Assembly: GCF_016820245.1 (NCBI RefSeq)
Contig: NZ_JAFCAR010000005.1
Coordinates: 248,001 to 312,000, forward strand
Reading direction: 5' to 3'
From: Jannaschia sp. Os4
GTDB taxonomy: Bacteria > Pseudomonadota > Alphaproteobacteria > Rhodobacterales > Rhodobacteraceae
Length of the DNA: 64,000 nt
The notes beneath the pieces are model-generated. The model ran no database searches. It was given only the letters and a program-made list of their open reading frames with translations, and was not told the DNA's origin. Position 1 is the stretch's first letter, and every line of letters begins with the position of its first letter. Below are positions 8,898-16,925 of this stretch, piece after piece. Both the position numbers and the translations under genes were made by a program.

Positions 8898-11569
8898 CCC
8901 TCACGCCGAACCTGCTCGTCGGCGTCTGCCTCGCCTACGTCGCCGCGCTCTTCGCCATCGCCTTCTACGCCGAGGGCCGGGCGCGCCGGGGCCGCCCCGG
9001 CCTGCGCGGCCCCCTGATCTACACGCTGTCGCTGTCGGTCTACTGCACCGCGTGGACCTTCTACGGCGCGGTGGGCTACGCCGCGCGCTCGGGCCTCGAG
9101 TTCATGACGATCTACCTCGGCCCGACGCTCGTGCTGATCGGATGGTGGACACTGCTGCGCAAGCTCGTCCGCGTCGGCCGCGCCGAGCGCGTCACCTCCA
9201 TCGCGGACATGATCTCCTCGCGCTTCGGCAAGTCCGCCGCGCTCGGCGTCATCGTCACCCTGCTCGCGCTGGTGGGCACCACGCCCTACATCGCGCTGCA
9301 GTTGCAGTCCGTGACCGCCTCGCTCGCCGTGTTCGCGGGGCCGGAGGCGACCGAGGCCCGCTCCGGCGCGCTCTGGATCGCCGCGGGGCTCGCGCTGTTC
9401 ACCATCCTCTTCGGCACGCGCCGCCTCGACGTGGACGAGCGCCACGAGGGCATCGTCTCGGCCATCGCCGTCGAGGCGGTGGTCAAGCTCGTAGCCCTCC
9501 TCGCCGTCGGCGCCTACGTGGTCTGGGGCCTCAACGGCGGCGCCCGCGCCGCGCTCGAGGCGATCCGCGTCTCGCCGGTGGCGGACTGGACCGGCGGGCC
9601 GGGGCGCTGGGCGGGGCTGATCCTCGTGTCGGGCGCGGCCATCGTCTGCCTTCCGCGCATGTTCCACGTCCTCGTGGTCGAGGCCCCCGAGGAACGCGAC
9701 CTCGCCACCGCCTCGTGGGCCTTCCCCCTCTACCTGCTGGCGATGTGCCTCTTCGTCGTGCCCATCGCGGTCACGGGGCTGCGGATGCTGCCCGGCACGA
9801 ACCCCGACCTCTTCGTCCTGACCCTCCCGCTCGCGGGCGAGCGGGAGGGGCTGGCGATGCTCGCCTTCCTCGGCGGCTTCTCCTCGGCCACGTCCATGGT
9901 GATCGTCGCGGCGCTCGCGCTGGCGACGATGCTGTCGAACCACGTCGTGATGCCCGCGTGGTTCGCCCTGCGCGGGGCGGGCGGGGCGACGATCTCGGGC
10001 GACGTCCGCGCGGTCGCGCTCACCGCCCGCCGCCTCGCCATCGTCGCGGTCCTCGGCCTCGCGTGGCTCTACTACCGCACGACCGGCGGCACGGCGGCGC
10101 TGGCGTCCATCGGGCTGATCGCCTTCGTCGGGCTGGCGCAGGTGCTCCCCGCGCTCGTCGCCGCGCTGACGTGGAAGGGGGCGACCCGCGCGGGCGCGGC
10201 GGCGGGCATCCTGTCGGGCTTCGCGATCTGGGCGTGGGTGATGCTGGTCCCCGTCTTCGCCGGGTCGCTGGTGCCCGCAGGCCTCTTGGCGCAGGGCCCG
10301 TTCGGCGTCGGATGGCTGCGCCCCGAGGCGATGTTCGGCCTCGCGGGCGATCCGCTGGTCGTGGCGCTGATGCTGTCGCTCGGGCTGAACGCCACGCTGC
10401 TCTGCCTCGTCTCGCTGCTGACCCGGCCCACGCCGATGGAGATGCTGCAGGCCCCGCGCTTCGTCGACCTCCCCGTGGCCGCCCCGTCGCGCGACGGGCG
10501 CGCGGTCGGGCCCGGCGCGCAGGAGCTGCTCGTCGCGACCCAGCGCATCCTCGGCGCCGACGAGGCGCAGGCCCTCTTCGCCGCCGAGGCCCGGAGCCAA
10601 GGCCGCCCCGGCGAGTTGCCCGCGACCACGCCCGCACTGCTCGACCGGCTGGAGCGGCGGCTCGCGGGGTCGGTCGGCGCGGCGACGGCGCACGCGATGA
10701 TCTCCGGCCTCGGCGGCGGGCAGGCCGTGGGGGTGGAGGACCTGATCGCGGTCGCCGACGAGACGGCGCAGGTGCTGGAGACCTCCGCCCGGCTGGAGGC
10801 CCGCACCGAGGAGCTGCGCCGCACCACGGCCGAGCTGCGCGAGGCGAACGCCGCGCTCACGCGGCTGGGGCGCCAGAAGGACGCCTTCCTCGGGCAGGTC
10901 AGCCACGAGCTCCGGACGCCGATGACCTCGATCCGCGCCTTCTCCGAGATCCTGCGCGAAGGGGGCCACTCCGAGGCCGACCGCGCCCGCTTCGCCGGCA
11001 TCATCCTCGACGAGAGCCGCCGCCTCACGCGGCTGCTCGACGACCTGCTCGACATCGGCGTGCTGGAATCGGGCCAAGTGGAGCTCGCCTTGGAGGAGGT
11101 GACCCTCGCCTCCGTCATCGACCGGGCGGTCACGGCCGCCACGAGCCAGGTGGACACCCGCCTCACCGTCACCCGCGACCCCGCCGCCGAGGGCGTCGCG
11201 CTGGTGACGGACCCGGACCGTCTGGCTCAGGTCTTCATCAACCTCGTGGCCAACGCGGCCAAGTACTGCGACGCCCCGGCGCCGGACCTGACGATCCGCA
11301 CCGCGACCCGCCCGGACGGGATCGTCGTGGACCTGATCGACAACGGCAGCGGCATCGCCCCCGCCGACCGGGCCGTGATCTTCCAGAAGTTCGCCCGCCT
11401 CGGCGACCCGACCGCCGCCGGGGGCGCGGGGCTGGGCCTCGCCATCTGCCGCGAGGTGATGGGGCGGCTGGGCGGGTCGATCGACTATCTCGCGGGGCAG
11501 GGCGGCGCGGCCTTCCGCCTGCGCCTGCCGCATGCGACCCCTGCGGCGACCGAACTGGCCGCCGAATAG
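8894..11569 (+). CDS. Sodium/solute symporter-histidine kinase fusion (CbrA/CrbS-like sensor)
   Basis: This 891-residue inner-membrane sensor has two parts. Residues 1 to about 515 form a many-helix SSS (SLC5-type) domain, with YTLSLSVYCTAWTFYGAVG near 40-58 and FLGGFSSATSMVIVAALA near 318-335. A linker with a coiled coil (about 625-665) leads to a histidine kinase: H671 in SHELRTP, N-box NLVANAAKY near 783, DNGSGI near 816, and GGAGLGLAI near 844. The architecture matches CbrA and CrbS, the latter controlling acs in Vibrio and Pseudomonas. The nearby acs supports a short-chain acid or acetate signal. Whether the SSS part still transports cannot be told. Its partner is probably the receiver protein two genes upstream. 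Confidence 0.92.
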   Translation: MTLTPNLLVGVCLAYVAALFAIAFYAEGRARRGRPGLRGPLIYTLSLSVYCTAWTFYGAVGYAARSGLEFMTIYLGPTLVLIGWWTLLRKLVRVGRAERVTSIADMISSRFGKSAALGVIVTLLALVGTTPYIALQLQSVTASLAVFAGPEATEARSGALWIAAGLALFTILFGTRRLDVDERHEGIVSAIAVEAVVKLVALLAVGAYVVWGLNGGARAALEAIRVSPVADWTGGPGRWAGLILVSGAAIVCLPRMFHVLVVEAPEERDLATASWAFPLYLLAMCLFVVPIAVTGLRMLPGTNPDLFVLTLPLAGEREGLAMLAFLGGFSSATSMVIVAALALATMLSNHVVMPAWFALRGAGGATISGDVRAVALTARRLAIVAVLGLAWLYYRTTGGTAALASIGLIAFVGLAQVLPALVAALTWKGATRAGAAAGILSGFAIWAWVMLVPVFAGSLVPAGLLAQGPFGVGWLRPEAMFGLAGDPLVVALMLSLGLNATLLCLVSLLTRPTPMEMLQAPRFVDLPVAAPSRDGRAVGPGAQELLVATQRILGADEAQALFAAEARSQGRPGELPATTPALLDRLERRLAGSVGAATAHAMISGLGGGQAVGVEDLIAVADETAQVLETSARLEARTEELRRTTAELREANAALTRLGRQKDAFLGQVSHELRTPMTSIRAFSEILREGGHSEADRARFAGIILDESRRLTRLLDDLLDIGVLESGQVELALEEVTLASVIDRAVTAATSQVDTRLTVTRDPAAEGVALVTDPDRLAQVFINLVANAAKYCDAPAPDLTIRTATRPDGIVVDLIDNGSGIAPADRAVIFQKFARLGDPTAAGGAGLGLAICREVMGRLGGSIDYLAGQGGAAFRLRLPHATPAATELAAE

Positions 11570-11577
11570 GAGACCCC

Positions 11578-12333
11578 ATGCCCAGCTTCCGCGACCGCCT
11601 CCGGGGCGGCGAGTTCCTCGCCGGGACCTTCCTCAAGACGCCCTCCCACGTCGTGATCGAGATCATGGCCAAGGCCGGCCTCGACTTCGTCTGCATCGAC
11701 GCCGAGCACGCGCCGTGGGGCCGGGGCGAGACGGACGCGGCCCTCGCCGTCGCCCGCGCCCACGGCCTGCCGGTGCTGGTGCGCGTGGGCGCGGGCACGC
11801 CGGACGCGATCCTCGGCGCCTTGGACCTCGGCGCGACGGGGGTGGTCGTGCCGCATGTCGACACCGTGGAGAAGGCGCAAGCCGTTGCGGACGCGGCGCA
11901 TTTCGGGCGCGGCGGGCGGGGCTTCGCAGGCTCGACCCGTTGGGCGGGCTACGCGACGCGGCCGATGGGCGACGTGCTGGCGCAGGACGCGGAGACGGTG
12001 GTGATCGTCCAGATCGAGGAGCCGGAGGGCGTGGACGCGGCCGACGCCATCGCCGCCGTGGACGGGATCGACGCGCTCTTCGCGGGGCCCGCCGACCTGT
12101 CGGTGGGCTACGGCCACGCGAGCCTCGACAACGCGGACCTGCCCGAGGCGCTGTCCAAGATCGGCGCGGCGTGCCGGGCGCGGGGCAAGGGCTACGTGAC
12201 GTGGGTGCCCGACGCGGCGAAGGCGGCGGAGTGGCGGCGGCACGGGGTGACGTGCTTCTTCGTGGCCTCCGAGCACGCGTGGATGCTGCGCGGCGCGCGC
12301 GAGGTGGCCGAGGGCGTCCACGCCCTCGACTGA
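11578..12333 (+). CDS. HpcH/HpaI aldolase family protein
   Basis: This is a class II (metal-dependent) aldolase of the 4-hydroxy-2-oxoheptanedioate aldolase family, 251 residues with a TIM-barrel fold. Members cleave 2-oxo-4-hydroxy acids, usually releasing pyruvate. Visible family elements are FVCIDAEHAPWG near 37, GSTRWAGY near 119, the metal ligand glutamate in IVQIEEPEG near 144, and the aspartate in LFAGPADLSVGYG near 165. It starts 8 nt after the kinase stop with AGGAGA, so it is the last gene of the sensory operon; the link to the signal is unknown. The substrate is not predictable from sequence. Confidence 0.9.
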   Translation: MPSFRDRLRGGEFLAGTFLKTPSHVVIEIMAKAGLDFVCIDAEHAPWGRGETDAALAVARAHGLPVLVRVGAGTPDAILGALDLGATGVVVPHVDTVEKAQAVADAAHFGRGGRGFAGSTRWAGYATRPMGDVLAQDAETVVIVQIEEPEGVDAADAIAAVDGIDALFAGPADLSVGYGHASLDNADLPEALSKIGAACRARGKGYVTWVPDAAKAAEWRRHGVTCFFVASEHAWMLRGAREVAEGVHALD

Positions 12334-12339
12334 CGGGTT

Positions 12340-12356
12340 CCGTACGTTTCGTACGG
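12340..12356. repeat. CGTACG hairpin after the aldolase gene
   Basis: CCGTACG, loop TTT, CGTACGG forms a perfect 7-bp stem six bases after the aldolase stop codon. A third CGTACG occurs about 35 bp downstream. No T-run follows, so it is either a Rho-assisted 3' end or a protein-binding palindrome. The rest of the 196-nt spacer holds a 17-bp direct repeat (CATGCCGC, two variable bases, CGCGGCG) at 12398-12414 and 12434-12450. Confidence 0.55.
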
Positions 12357-12529
12357 GGCTGTCCGGCCCTCCTTCACGATCCGTACGCCGGTTTGCGCAT
12401 GCCGCAACGCGGCGTTGAGGCATGGGCATTGGTCATGCCGCGGCGCGGCGTCCATATCGGGTTCATCGAACAAGGACAGCAGGGCTGACCCATTCGGGGC
12501 CACGCTCGCGTCCGAGCCGGAGACGACCG

Positions 12530-12676
12530 ATGATCCACCCGACCACCCTCGACGCCATCGCCATCGAGAACCGCGCCCGCGCCCTGCGCGCCGAGGTGAC
12601 CCGCGCCTTCTTCGCCCGCGTCGCCGCCCGCCTCCGCGGCGTGCGCCTGCCGCAGGGTGCCGCGCAGACCGCCTGA
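12530..12676 (+). CDS. Small basic protein, 48 residues
   Basis: This short frame encodes MIHPTTLDAIAIENRARALR followed by AEVTRAFFARVAARLRG and a Pro/Gln tail. An amphipathic, Arg-rich helix is likely from about residue 8 to 37. The composition and the IENRARALRAEV stretch resemble very short conserved proteins of Rhodobacteraceae (RSP_7527 type, from memory), but the match is not certain. It has a CCGGAGAC ribosome site, own codon usage consistent with coding, and lies alone between the sensory operon and rlmI. Function unknown. Confidence 0.55.
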   Translation: MIHPTTLDAIAIENRARALRAEVTRAFFARVAARLRGVRLPQGAAQTA

Positions 12677-12722
12677 GCGAGACGACATTGCCGACGGATG
12701 TGGGGGGCGCTAGGCGCCCCCC

Positions 12723-13910
12723 ATGTCGTTCGAGCGCCCCGTCATCCGCCTGAAGCCCCGCGCCGACGCGCGCCGCGTCCGCCACGGGCACCCGTGGGTC
12801 TATGCCGACGACCTCGTGCTGGACCGGCGGTCCAAGGCGCTCGCCCCCGGCACGATCGCCACGCTGGAGGACGCCGAGCGGGTGCCGCTGGCGACGGTCG
12901 CGGTGAACCCGCTGTCGAAGATCGCCGTGCGGGTGCTGGACACGCCGGAGGCCGGGATCGACGCCGCGTGGCTGCGCGCCAAGGTCGCCGCCGCCCACGC
13001 GATGCGCGCGACGCTCTACGACGCCCCCTACCACCGCCTGATCCATGCCGAGGGCGACGGGCTGCCCGGCGTGGTCGCGGACCGGTTCGGGGACGCGGTC
13101 GTGCTGCAGCCCAACGCGGCGTGGGCCGAGGCGCTGCTGGGGCCCATGGTGGAGGCCATCGCCGACGTCACCGGCGCGACGACGATCCTGAAGTCCGCCT
13201 CGGGGCGGACCCGCGCCTTGGAGGGGCTGGACGACGTTCCGGGCGTGCTGCGCGGGACCGCGCCGGACGCCCCCGTCCCGGTGCCGATGAACGGGGCGAC
13301 CTACCTCGCGGACCTGACGGGCGGGCAGAAGACGGGGCTGTTCTACGACCAGCGCCCGAACCACGCCTTCGCCGCGCGGCTGGCGCCGGGCGGGCGGGTG
13401 CTGGACGTGTTCTCGCATGTGGGAGGCTTCGCGCTCGCGTCGCTGGCGGGCGGCGCGGCCCATGCGACGGCGGTTGACGGTTCGCCGGCGGCCTTGGAAC
13501 TGGCCACCGGCGGGGCGGACGCGATGGGGATGGGGGACCGGTTCGCCACCACCAAGTCGGACGCCTTCGCCGCGCTGGACGCGCTGGCGGGGGAGACCTT
13601 CGACAGCGTGATCTGCGACCCGCCCGCCTTCGCGCCCGCCAAGCCCGCGCTGGACAAGGGGCTACGCGCCTACGAGCGGGTGGCCCGGCTGGCCGCGCCC
13701 TTGGTCGCGGAGGGCGGGTGGCTGACGCTCTGCTCCTGCTCGCACGCGGCGGACCTGTCGCGCTTCCACGCGGCCTGCGCGCGCGGGATCGGGCGGGCGG
13801 GGCGGCGCGCGGCGCTGGTGCGGACGGGGTTCGCGGGGCCGGACCATCCGGTGCATCCGCTGCTGGCGGAGACGGGCTACCTCAAGGCGCTGACGTTCAG
13901 GCTGTCGTGA
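12723..13910 (+). CDS. rlmI: Class I rRNA large subunit methyltransferase (RlmI-like)
   Basis: This cytoplasmic SAM-dependent enzyme has 395 residues and belongs to the family that makes 5-methylcytosine 1962 in 23S rRNA. An N-terminal PUA-like domain (about 1-75, with RVRHGHPWVYADDL) is followed by a central EEHUD-type region (LTGGQKTGLFYDQRPNHAF near 200) and a Rossmann methyltransferase domain with VLDVFSHVGGFAL near 226, ICDPPAF near 301, and the catalytic cysteine in CSCSHAAD near 343. Its stop overlaps the GTG of the next gene, so the two are translationally coupled. Confidence 0.93.
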   Translation: MSFERPVIRLKPRADARRVRHGHPWVYADDLVLDRRSKALAPGTIATLEDAERVPLATVAVNPLSKIAVRVLDTPEAGIDAAWLRAKVAAAHAMRATLYDAPYHRLIHAEGDGLPGVVADRFGDAVVLQPNAAWAEALLGPMVEAIADVTGATTILKSASGRTRALEGLDDVPGVLRGTAPDAPVPVPMNGATYLADLTGGQKTGLFYDQRPNHAFAARLAPGGRVLDVFSHVGGFALASLAGGAAHATAVDGSPAALELATGGADAMGMGDRFATTKSDAFAALDALAGETFDSVICDPPAFAPAKPALDKGLRAYERVARLAAPLVAEGGWLTLCSCSHAADLSRFHAACARGIGRAGRRAALVRTGFAGPDHPVHPLLAETGYLKALTFRLS

Positions 13911-14452
13911 AGGTCCTGCTCGACGCCTGCGTGCTCTACCCGACGGTGCTGCGGGAGATCCTGCTGGGCGTGGCGGCGACGGGCGCGTTCCGCCCGCTCT
14001 GGTCCGAGCGCATCCTCGAGGAATGGGCGCGGGCGGCGCGCAAGATCGGCCCCACGGGCGAGGCGCAGGCGCGGGCCGAGGTGGCCTTGGCGCGCGCCGC
14101 GTGGCCGGAGGCGGAGGTGCGCGTGGGCGCGGGGACGCAGGCGCGGCTGTGGCTGCCGGACCCGGACGACGTGCACGTGCTGGCGGCGGCGATCGACGGG
14201 GGCGCGGACCGGCTGGTGACGTTGAACATGCGCGACTTCCCCAAGGGCGAGGTGCGGGCCGAGGGGATCGAGGTCGAGCCGCCGGACGCGCTGCTGATGG
14301 AGTTGTGGCTGCGGGACGGGGCCGCGGTGGAGGGGGCCGTGGAGGCGGTGCGCGCGCGCGCCGAGGCGATGGCGGGGGAGCCGGTGGCAGCGCGGGCGCT
14401 CCTGAAGCGGGTGCGGCTGCCGCGGCTGGGGAAGGCGGTGGTGTCCGCCTGA
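13907..14452 (+). CDS. PIN-domain ribonuclease-like protein
   Basis: This 181-residue protein starts with GTG inside the rlmI stop (GTGA). PIN-type acidic residues are visible: D6 in LLDACVLYP, the glutamate in SERILEEWARA, the aspartates in LPDPDDVHVLAAA, and a final one in TLNMRDFP. The arrangement fits the RSP_2648-like PIN family seen next to RlmI in Rhodobacteraceae (from memory). There is no small antitoxin gene beside it, so a classical VapBC module is unlikely; an RNA maturation or decay role tied to its partner methyltransferase is more plausible, though unproven. Confidence 0.85.
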   Translation: MKVLLDACVLYPTVLREILLGVAATGAFRPLWSERILEEWARAARKIGPTGEAQARAEVALARAAWPEAEVRVGAGTQARLWLPDPDDVHVLAAAIDGGADRLVTLNMRDFPKGEVRAEGIEVEPPDALLMELWLRDGAAVEGAVEAVRARAEAMAGEPVAARALLKRVRLPRLGKAVVSA

Positions 14453-14460
14453 GCGGAGCG

Positions 14461-14595
14461 CCCGGCCCGGTGCGCGGGCCGGCGCTTCGTCGAAGGATGC
14501 GCGACGCGGACGCGTCTTCCGACAGTCGATGGATAAACCGCGCCGCCCGGAGGTCGGATGCGCCGACCCCCGGTCCGGCACTGGCCCTGCTCCGA
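14461..14595 (+). repeat. Dispersed intergenic repeat, diverged copy A
   Basis: This stretch aligns with copy B immediately downstream. GTCGAAGG (14489-14496) and GGATAAA (14531-14537) recur in B at 14672-14679 and 14713-14719 with nearly the same spacing, and a GC-rich stem (CCGGCCC/GGGCCGG type) precedes both. It is the more degenerate of two tandem units that fill the 326-nt spacer between the convergent PIN and deacetylase genes. No coding frame is convincing here. Confidence 0.55.
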
Positions 14596-14610
14596 CGACG
14601 CGTGGCGTCC

Positions 14611-14768
14611 TGCGCGATACGACCGCGTAGCGGTCCGCGCATCGCCGGGCCGTCCCCCGGCCCGGCGATCCGTCGAAGGTCCCGCGACGCCGGGGCGTCG
14701 TGCGGGGGTGAGGGATAAATCGCTTCGCGGGGAGGTCTGGTCGCCGCGCCACGGCCCTGCGATGCGCT
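14611..14768 (+). repeat. Dispersed intergenic repeat, copy B
   Basis: A unit of about 132-158 bp that also occurs inverted at 19880-20040 (copy C). Blocks shared exactly with C include GCGCATCGCCGGGCCGTCCC, CGGCGATCC, GGGGGTGAGGGATAAATC and GCGCCACGGCCCTGCGAT, in the same order and almost identical spacing. It ends ten bases before the stop codon of the leftward deacetylase gene and contains GC-rich inverted segments. Both B and C lie in spacers between convergent genes, which suits a role in transcription termination or DNA topology. Confidence 0.8.
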
Positions 14769-14778
14769 GCCGTCTCGC

Positions 14779-15906
14779 TCAGGCGGGGATCAGCACGTCG
14801 TCCCGCGTCATCAGCGCCTCGACCCGCGCCTCCACCTCGGGCGACGGCCGGTCCCCGCGCCCCGCGTCGCGCAGGCTCGTGAACCAGTGCTCCGGCGGCG
14901 TCCGGCCCGCCCGCGCGCCGCGCCATTCGAGGCCGCGCAGCACGTCCTCCGCCTCGGGGGGCAGGCGGTCGGGCACGTCCGCGCCCGAGAGCGCCGCCCA
15001 GACGAGCGTCCAGCATCGCCCCACCGACCACGGGTTGTAGCCGCCGCCGCCCAGCACCACGAGGCGGGGCGCGAGGCCCATGAGGCGCCGCACGATCCCC
15101 TCGTGCGCGCGGTTGGACCATGCGAGGCGGGAGAGCGGGTCCTCCTCCACGGCGTCGGCCCCGCATTGCAGGACGATGGCGTCGGGGGCCATGCGCTCCA
15201 GCAGGGGGGCGATCAGGCGGTCGCGGAGGTGGGCCGCGTCGCCGTCGTGGCTCCCGCGGGGGAGGGGGAGGTTGAAGGTCTGGCCGATGCCGCGATCCGC
15301 GAGGTGGCCGGTGAAGGGCCAGCGCCGCTCCTCGTGGACGGAGATCAGGAGCGTGTCGGGGTCGGCGGCGAAGGCGTGCTCCACCCCGTCGCCGTGATGG
15401 GCGTCGATGTCCACGTAGGCGATGCGGCGGGCGCCGTTCCGGCGCAGCGACAGGATCGTGAGGACCGGGTCGTTGAGGTAGCAGAACCCCGCCGCGCGGT
15501 CGGGGAAGGCGTGGTGCGTGCCGCCGCCGGGGTGGTGGACGATGCCGCCGTCGCGCAGCAGGTTACCCGCCAGCAGCGACGCGCCCGCCGATGTGGCGGG
15601 ACGACGCCAGACTTCGGCGAAGACGGGGTTGGACGTGGTGCCGAGGCCGTGCCGGGCGCGGGTGGGGTCGTCGACGGTGCCCGCCGCCTCGGCCCGCGCG
15701 AGGGCGTCGACATAGGCGGGGGTGTGCCAGAGGTGGAGCGCCTCCGGCTTGGCGCGGGGCGACCGGAGGAAGCGGTCGCGCGGGAGCCAGCCGAGCGCGC
15801 GGGACAGGTCCATGACCGTGGAGACGCGGGGGACGCGCAGCGGGTGCCACGGGCCGTAGGAGGAGCCGCGATAGACCTCGTGGCCGAGCATCCGGGCGGC
15901 GGTCAC
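14779..15906 (-). CDS. Histone deacetylase superfamily protein (AcuC/acetylpolyamine amidohydrolase-like)
   Basis: This zinc-dependent deacetylase has about 375 residues. Family landmarks are GSSYGPWHPLRVPR near 15, the histidine pair in HPGGGTHHAFPD near 147, the metal site YVDIDAHHGDGVEH near 190, LQCGADA near 267, and the catalytic tyrosine loop GGGGYNPWS near 310. Bacterial members act on acetylated proteins (AcuC on Acs) or small amides. The GTG start at 15906 overlaps the stop of the peroxidase gene (GTGA); an ATG five codons later (15891) is an alternative. An Acs deacetylase role is worth noting because acs is 13 kb away, but that is inference. Confidence 0.9.
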   Translation of the reverse strand: MTAARMLGHEVYRGSSYGPWHPLRVPRVSTVMDLSRALGWLPRDRFLRSPRAKPEALHLWHTPAYVDALARAEAAGTVDDPTRARHGLGTTSNPVFAEVWRRPATSAGASLLAGNLLRDGGIVHHPGGGTHHAFPDRAAGFCYLNDPVLTILSLRRNGARRIAYVDIDAHHGDGVEHAFAADPDTLLISVHEERRWPFTGHLADRGIGQTFNLPLPRGSHDGDAAHLRDRLIAPLLERMAPDAIVLQCGADAVEEDPLSRLAWSNRAHEGIVRRLMGLAPRLVVLGGGGYNPWSVGRCWTLVWAALSGADVPDRLPPEAEDVLRGLEWRGARAGRTPPEHWFTSLRDAGRGDRPSPEVEARVEALMTRDDVLIPA

Positions 15907-16397
15907 TCGGCCAGCGCGGCCTCGATGGCGCGGGTCAGGCGCGGGGCGTCCATGCGCGTGGGCGCGGGCTCGAAGGCGAGGAGGCGGTCGCCGTCGATCA
16001 GCGCCTTGTTGAAGTTCCACGTCGGAGCCGCGCCGTGGGCGTCGGCGAGCCAGCGGTAGAAGGGGTGGGCGTCGGCGCCGGTGACGTCGGTGATCGTCGT
16101 CATGGGGACGGTCAGGCCGTACTGGACCTCGCAGAATTCGGCGACCTCGGCCTCGGAGCCCAGTTCCTGCCGGAAGCTGTCGGAGGGGACGGCGAGCACG
16201 GTGAGGCCGCGGGGACCGTAGGTCTCGTGCAGGGCCTGCAGCCCCTCGAGTTGCGGGGTGAAGCCGCACCGGCTGGCGGTGTTCACGACGAGGACGGGGC
16301 CGGGCAGGGCGGCGAGGTCGATGGTGCCGCCCTCGATGGCCTCGAACTCGAAGGCCGCGGCGGGGGTGGCGAGGAGGAGGAGGGCCATGGCGCGCAT
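15903..16397 (-). CDS. Periplasmic glutathione peroxidase
   Basis: This 164-residue GPx-family thiol peroxidase begins with a signal peptide (MRAMALLLLATPAAA), implying a periplasmic location. The peroxidatic cysteine is C44 in NTASRCGFTPQ, the second family motif appears as LAVPSDSF, and TWNFNK carries the conserved Trp-Asn. The usual N(Q)F motif between them is altered to SDSF, which is common in the exported subgroup. The downstream deacetylase is coupled by a 4-nt overlap. The start was chosen at the ATG just before the hydrophobic core; a longer frame upstream is not credible. Confidence 0.9.
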   Translation of the reverse strand: MRAMALLLLATPAAAFEFEAIEGGTIDLAALPGPVLVVNTASRCGFTPQLEGLQALHETYGPRGLTVLAVPSDSFRQELGSEAEVAEFCEVQYGLTVPMTTITDVTGADAHPFYRWLADAHGAAPTWNFNKALIDGDRLLAFEPAPTRMDAPRLTRAIEAALAE

Positions 16398-16481
16398 GGG
16401 CGGAAGGTAGGGGCGCGGCGGGCCGGGGCCAAGCGCCCGCGTCCTTGCGCCGCCCGTGCGGGGCCATAGATTGGGGGCGCG

Positions 16482-16925
16482 ATGATCAAGTACTCCCTCC
16501 GCTGCGCCGACGGGCACGACTTCGAATCGTGGTTCCAGTCGGGCGAGGCCTACGACGCGCTGGCGTCGAAGGGGCTGCTGTCCTGCGCGGTCTGCGGGGG
16601 CGGCGGTGTGTCCAAGGCGCTGATGGCGCCGAAGGTGGGCACCAAGGGCAACCGCAAGGAGGCGGCGAACCTGCCCGCCGCGCCCAAGCTGTCCGAGCCC
16701 GCCTCGAAGCTGGAGAAGGCCATCTCGGAGTTGCGCGCCAAGGTGGAGGCGAACTCCACGTGGGTGGGCAAGGGCTTCGCCAAGGAGGTGCGCGCGCAGG
16801 CGTCGGGCGAGACGCCGGAGCGGCCCGTCTGGGGCGAGGCCACGCCCTCGGAGGCCAAGTCGATGCTGGAGGACGGGCTGCCGGTCGCGCCGCTGCCGTT
16901 CCGGCCTAAGGCCAAGAGCAACTGA
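16482..16925 (+). CDS. DUF1178 family protein
   Basis: This conserved alphaproteobacterial protein of 147 residues has unknown function. The N-terminus MIKYSLRCADGHDFESWFQS and the CAVCGGGGVSKALMAPKV region are typical. C8, C35 and C38, with nearby H12, suggest a small zinc-ribbon at the N-terminus. The middle is Lys/Ala-rich and helical, and the C-terminal GEATPSEAKSMLEDGLPVAP is also conserved in the family. The next gene starts on its stop codon (TGATG). Promoter signals in the 84-nt spacer facing the peroxidase gene are not clear. Confidence 0.9.
   Translation: MIKYSLRCADGHDFESWFQSGEAYDALASKGLLSCAVCGGGGVSKALMAPKVGTKGNRKEAANLPAAPKLSEPASKLEKAISELRAKVEANSTWVGKGFAKEVRAQASGETPERPVWGEATPSEAKSMLEDGLPVAPLPFRPKAKSN

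Noticed and set aside
8777-11533. 918-codon leftward frame antisense to the sensor kinase
   Set aside because: It is a shadow of the kinase gene; no start signal or family.
13907-14452. VapBC toxin-antitoxin module
   Set aside because: The PIN protein has no small partner gene upstream; it is coupled to rlmI instead.
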